A DNA stretch of 6,432 nucleotides from Eubacteriales bacterium. Its GTDB lineage: Bacteria > Bacillota > Clostridia > Christensenellales > UMGS416. The position numbers were made by a program, and so were the translations under genes. Shown piece by piece: positions 6,248-6,432 of the stretch; the stretch's first letter is position 1; every line of letters begins with the position of its first letter. A model generated the notes under the pieces. That model was not told where the DNA came from, searched no databases, and was given only the letters and a program-made list of their open reading frames with translations. The stretch covers positions 1 through 6,432 of the forward strand of contig JAQVWW010000079.1 of assembly GCA_028709505.1 (NCBI GenBank), in the 5' to 3' direction.

Positions 6248-6432
6248 TCATCGGTAGACGGTGGTCTGAAACACGTATGCGCCGTAGCACGAAAACCCTA
6301 CGCCCCACAGCATCAGCGCCAGCTCGTACCAGAGCAGCGGCTGCCCTTTGCGGCGCACGATGAAGTAAAACAGCGCCGGCGCCAGATCGCACAGATACCG
6401 CGTGCCAAACTGCACGCCACCGAAGGATTTGT
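6248..6432 (-). CDS. C-terminal end of a polytopic membrane protein (glycosyltransferase-like), 3' fragment
   Basis: Reading from 6430 to the TGA at 6250-6248 gives 60 residues that enter from beyond the window. The segment opens with GGVQFGTRYLCDLAPALFYFIV. A (Q)FG-x-RY-x-x-D-x-x-P pattern before a transmembrane helix is common near the C-terminus of large multi-spanning membrane proteins, including GT-C fold (PMT/ArnT-like) glycosyltransferases. A short cytoplasmic-looking RRKGQ turn follows, then a second hydrophobic helix (ELALMLWGVGFSCYGAYVF) and a short tail. A longer open frame on the same strand overlaps this region out of register but has an arginine/alanine-rich composition typical of a shadow frame. 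The membrane character is convincing from the sequence. The glycosyltransferase assignment is tentative, because the catalytic N-terminal part is not visible. About 12 bases separate its stop from the proposed lipoprotein promoter. Confidence 0.72.
   Translation of the reverse strand, partial: KSFGGVQFGTRYLCDLAPALFYFIVRRKGQPLLWYELALMLWGVGFSCYGAYVFQTTVYR

Overview
The window is chromosomal DNA from a GC-rich Gram-positive-type bacterium, most likely a Bacillota (Clostridia-like) lineage. The evidence is a complete T-box riboswitch in front of a methionyl-tRNA synthetase gene, AGGAGG-type ribosome binding sites, sigma-A style promoters, a lipobox-bearing lipoprotein and a metG-tatD gene order. 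The assignment to phylum is an inference; no rRNA is present. Most of the window is clearly GC-rich (67% in the 60 bases from 2401), apart from one AT-rich gene (32-33% in the 120 bases from 1621).

Layout, left to right. (1) Positions 1-1334 (+) hold the C-terminal two thirds or so of a class B penicillin-binding protein (cell-wall transpeptidase), cut by the window edge. (2) Positions 1335-1547 are intergenic. They contain a strong hairpin flanked by A and T tracts (1437-1464), able to end transcription from both sides where the PBP gene converges with the minus-strand operon. (3) Positions 5400 down to 1548 (-) form one apparent transcription unit: sigma-A promoter, Met-specific T-box leader, metG, tatD (stop and start share one base), an L-rhamnose mutarotase gene, and an AT-rich VOC/glyoxalase-fold gene. 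(4) Positions 5425-6174 (-) encode an unrecognised 249-residue lipoprotein with its own likely promoter. (5) Positions 6248-6432 (-) hold the last 60 codons of a polytopic membrane protein, cut by the right edge.

The T-box reads uncharged tRNA-Met: an ATG specifier, an anti-acceptor bulge fitting a tRNA with discriminator A, and mutually exclusive antiterminator and terminator can all be drawn from the sequence. Low charging of tRNA-Met should therefore raise expression of metG. If no promoter lies inside the operon, it should also raise the TatD nuclease, the mutarotase and the VOC protein. Apart from this regulatory element the window is mostly ordinary housekeeping DNA. I see no transposon, CRISPR array, tRNA, rRNA or defence system. 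The points most worth a second look are the degenerate KMSKS loop of MetG, the orphan rhamnose mutarotase placed after tatD, the AT-rich VOC gene, and the unassigned lipoprotein.
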